Positions 7,486 to 9,097 of a DNA stretch of 9,097 nt are shown here, piece after piece. The DNA lies in the NCBI GenBank assembly GCA_963966275.1, contig CAWZYQ010000155.1, forward strand, positions 1 through 9,097, given 5' to 3'. Each line of letters opens with the position of its first letter. Within the stretch, counting starts at the first letter, position 1. Made by a program: the position numbers and the translations under genes. This DNA comes from UBA10427 sp003500135 (lineage in GTDB: Bacteria; Bacteroidota; Bacteroidia; Cytophagales; Cyclobacteriaceae). Under the pieces are notes generated by a model that worked only from the letters and a program-made list of their open reading frames with translations, ran no database searches and was not told the origin of the DNA.

Positions 7486-7534
7486 CTTAAGTGCCACAAA
7501 CACCTTAAGCTTGCGGCATTCCCGATCTCATCGG
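7486..7534 (+). other. Two small hairpins in the lpd leader
   Basis: In the predicted 5' leader of lpd, CTTAAG (7486-7491) pairs with CTTAAG (7504-7509), and flanking TG/CA bases extend the stem with a bulge. Further on, CCGAT (7522-7526) pairs with ATCGG (7530-7534) around a 3-base loop. There is no T run after either, so they are not terminators. They do not match any riboswitch that I recognise and may only be weak local folding. Confidence 0.3.
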
Positions 7535-7575
7535 ATAAGAAATATGGAACCGAATAATTCACAAAAAAAATAATA

Positions 7576-8970
7576 ATGGCATCTAAATACGATATAATCA
7601 TAGTAGGAAGCGGACCGGGCGGTTACGTAGCAGCCATCCGTGCATCGCAATTGGGGAAAAAAGTGGCGGTGGTTGAAAAAGAATCGCTGGGTGGCGTATG
7701 TCTGAATTGGGGTTGCATACCTACCAAAGCCCTGCTCAAAAGCGCCCAGGTTTTTGAATATATCAAACACGCCAAGGATTATGGCATCGAGGTAAAAGAT
7801 GCAAAGGCCGATTTCGGTTCAATGATCAGCCGAAGCCGGAATGTGGCCGATGGTATGAGCAAGGGTATCCAGTTTCTTTTTAAGAAAAACAAAATCGATG
7901 TATTGAATGGCTTTGGCAAGCTGAAGTCTGGAAAAAAAGTGGAAGTAAAAGGTGAGGATGGTAAAACAACAGAATACCAGGCCGACCACATCATTATTGC
8001 CACCGGCGGACGATCACGCGAGCTGCCGAACCTGAAGATTGACAACAAAAAGATAATTGGCTATCGCAAGGCCATGGTATTGGATAAGCAACCCAAGAAA
8101 ATGGTGGTGGTTGGTTCAGGCGCTATCGGTATGGAGTTTGCCTACTTTTACAACTCGATCGGTACCGAGGTGACCATTGTAGAATTTATGGACAATGTGG
8201 TACCGCTGGAAGATGAAGATGTATCGAAGCAGCTGGCAAGGGAATATAAAAAGCGTGGTGTGAAGATCATGCTGAGCAGTGAAGTAACCAAAGTAGATAC
8301 TTCAGGCAGAGGCTGCAAGGTAACGGTAAAAACCAAAAAGGGTGAGGAGCAGATCGATTGCGATATCGTACTGAGTGCCGTTGGGGTTTCATCCAATATC
8401 GAAGGCATAGGACTGGAAGATGTAGGTGTAGCTACGGACAAGGGCAAAGTGGTAGTTGATGAATACTACCGAACCAACATTCCGGGCGTGTATGCCATTG
8501 GCGATGTGGTGAAAGGGCAGGCGCTGGCTCACGTGGCATCCGCAGAAGGCATTGTATGTGTAGAAAAAATTACAGGTATGAACCCCGAACCAATTGACTA
8601 TAATAACATACCAGGATGTACCTATTGTGTGCCCGAAGTGGCTTCGGTAGGTTATACTGAAAAGGCCGCCAAAGAAGCAGGATATGAAATTAAGGTTGGC
8701 AAGTTCCCATTCTCAGCATCCGGAAAAGCAAAAGCAGCCGGAGCGCCGGAAGGTTTTGTAAAAGTGATCTTCGACGCTAAATACGGAGAATGGCTGGGAG
8801 CCCACTTCATTGGTGCGAACGTAACGGAGATGATCGCTGAAGTAGTGACAGCCAGAAAGCTGGAAACCACCGGACACGAGATCATTAAGTCGGTTCACCC
8901 GCACCCGACGATGTCAGAAGCAGTAATGGAAGCTACCGCTGCCGCATACGACGAAGTGATCCACTTATAA
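7576..8970 (+). CDS. lpdA: Dihydrolipoamide dehydrogenase (E3)
   Basis: A 464-residue cytoplasmic flavoprotein that reoxidises dihydrolipoamide with NAD+, the shared E3 subunit of pyruvate, 2-oxoglutarate and branched-chain 2-oxoacid dehydrogenase complexes. Visible elements: FAD-binding GSGPGG at 11-16, the redox-active disulfide C42/C47 in GGVCLNWGCIPTKALLKSA, the IATGG motif at 141-145, NAD-binding GSGAIG at 180-185 followed by E-rich strand IVEF, the second FAD motif GVYAIGD at 304-310, and the C-terminal interface pair H443/E448 in HPHPTMSEA. Length is typical. There is no N-terminal lipoyl domain. The GGVCLNWGCIPTK form and the HPHPTMSEA base separate it from glutathione and mercuric reductases. 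No E1 or E2 gene is present in the window, so the partner complex is not known. The ATG follows an A-rich run (cacaaaaaaaataata) without a Shine-Dalgarno sequence. A terminator lies about 30 bases after the stop. Confidence 0.95.
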   Translation: MASKYDIIIVGSGPGGYVAAIRASQLGKKVAVVEKESLGGVCLNWGCIPTKALLKSAQVFEYIKHAKDYGIEVKDAKADFGSMISRSRNVADGMSKGIQFLFKKNKIDVLNGFGKLKSGKKVEVKGEDGKTTEYQADHIIIATGGRSRELPNLKIDNKKIIGYRKAMVLDKQPKKMVVVGSGAIGMEFAYFYNSIGTEVTIVEFMDNVVPLEDEDVSKQLAREYKKRGVKIMLSSEVTKVDTSGRGCKVTVKTKKGEEQIDCDIVLSAVGVSSNIEGIGLEDVGVATDKGKVVVDEYYRTNIPGVYAIGDVVKGQALAHVASAEGIVCVEKITGMNPEPIDYNNIPGCTYCVPEVASVGYTEKAAKEAGYEIKVGKFPFSASGKAKAAGAPEGFVKVIFDAKYGEWLGAHFIGANVTEMIAEVVTARKLETTGHEIIKSVHPHPTMSEAVMEATAAAYDEVIHL

Positions 8971-8999
8971 AGTTTTATCATAAATTGTTTACTATTCGC

Positions 9000-9029
9000 C
9001 CTGCACCTAATATGGTGTGGGTTTTTTTT
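9000..9029 (+). terminator. Intrinsic terminator downstream of lpdA
   Basis: CCTGCACC (9000-9007) pairs with GGTGTGGG (9014-9021) around the loop TAATAT, giving 8 pairs including two G-T wobbles, and is followed directly by eight T residues (9022-9029). It is a classical rho-independent terminator, 29 bases after the lpdA stop codon. Confidence 0.87.
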
Positions 9030-9030
9030 C

Positions 9031-9078
9031 GTTCAATGGTTCAATGGTTCAAAAGTTCAGTGGTTCAGCAGTTCAATA
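9031..9078. repeat. Six tandem 8-base units GTTCANNN
   Basis: Directly after the terminator, six contiguous units begin GTTCA at a strict 8-base period: GTTCAATG, GTTCAATG, GTTCAAAA, GTTCAGTG, GTTCAGCA, GTTCAATA. The five-base core is invariant while the other three positions vary. A diverged seventh unit (GCTGAAAG, 9079-9086) may follow. Such short intergenic repeats occur in Bacteroidota genomes to my knowledge; a function is not established. The window ends 11 bases after that unit. Confidence 0.85.
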
Positions 9079-9097
9079 GCTGAAAGTATAGAGCTAG

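Noticed and set aside
7570..8970. Possible mercuric or glutathione reductase instead of lipoamide dehydrogenase
   Set aside because: The N-terminus lacks a heavy-metal domain, the C-terminus lacks a cysteine pair, and the C42/C47 and HPHPTMSEA motifs fit E3.
1..9097. Mobile element, CRISPR, toxin-antitoxin, tRNA or defence system
   Set aside because: No transposase, integrase, spaced direct repeats, cloverleaf or defence motif was seen; all substantial coding space is accounted for by core or envelope genes.

Overview
The window looks like an ordinary stretch of chromosome from a member of the phylum Bacteroidota, probably a Cytophagia-, Chitinophagia- or Sphingobacteriia-type organism; genus and family cannot be fixed from this alone. 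The reasons are the protein families present (a GIN/DUF2807-like protein, a Bacteroidota-style von Willebrand A membrane protein, a cystathionine gamma-synthase with the variant motif SLCGHPASMTH), moderate base composition, A-rich rather than Shine-Dalgarno-type sequence before start codons, and promoter candidates of the Bacteroidota TTTG / TAnnTTTG kind. I see no phage, insertion sequence, CRISPR array, tRNA, rRNA or defence module.

Layout. Positions 43-2871 (+): a MscS-type mechanosensitive channel, then 39 bases later a cystathionine gamma-synthase-type PLP enzyme, possibly co-transcribed. Positions 3067-3576 (+): a small membrane-anchored GIN-like protein behind a promoter candidate that resembles an ECF sigma factor site. 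Positions 7269 down to 3568 (-): fabG (3-oxoacyl-ACP reductase), an intrinsic terminator, a large VWA-domain inner-membrane protein, and a YhhN/TMEM86-type membrane protein. The last two are 27 bases apart and likely form a two-gene unit. The YhhN gene converges on the GIN-like gene and their 3' ends overlap by 9 bases. Positions 7270-7575 form a divergent promoter region between fabG and lpd. Positions 7576-8970 (+): dihydrolipoamide dehydrogenase (E3 of 2-oxoacid dehydrogenase complexes), followed by a terminator at 9000-9029 and a short tandem repeat of 8-base units at 9031-9078.

The genes do not form one pathway. They cover envelope mechanics (MscS), sulfur amino acid synthesis (metB type), fatty acid elongation (fabG), central carbon metabolism (lpd), possible lysoplasmalogen metabolism (YhhN) and two envelope proteins of unknown role. 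I found no convincing new system. The points most worth a second look are the ECF-like promoter and uncertain C-terminus of the GIN-like gene, the orphan VWA protein with an intact metal site, and the tandem repeat after lpd.
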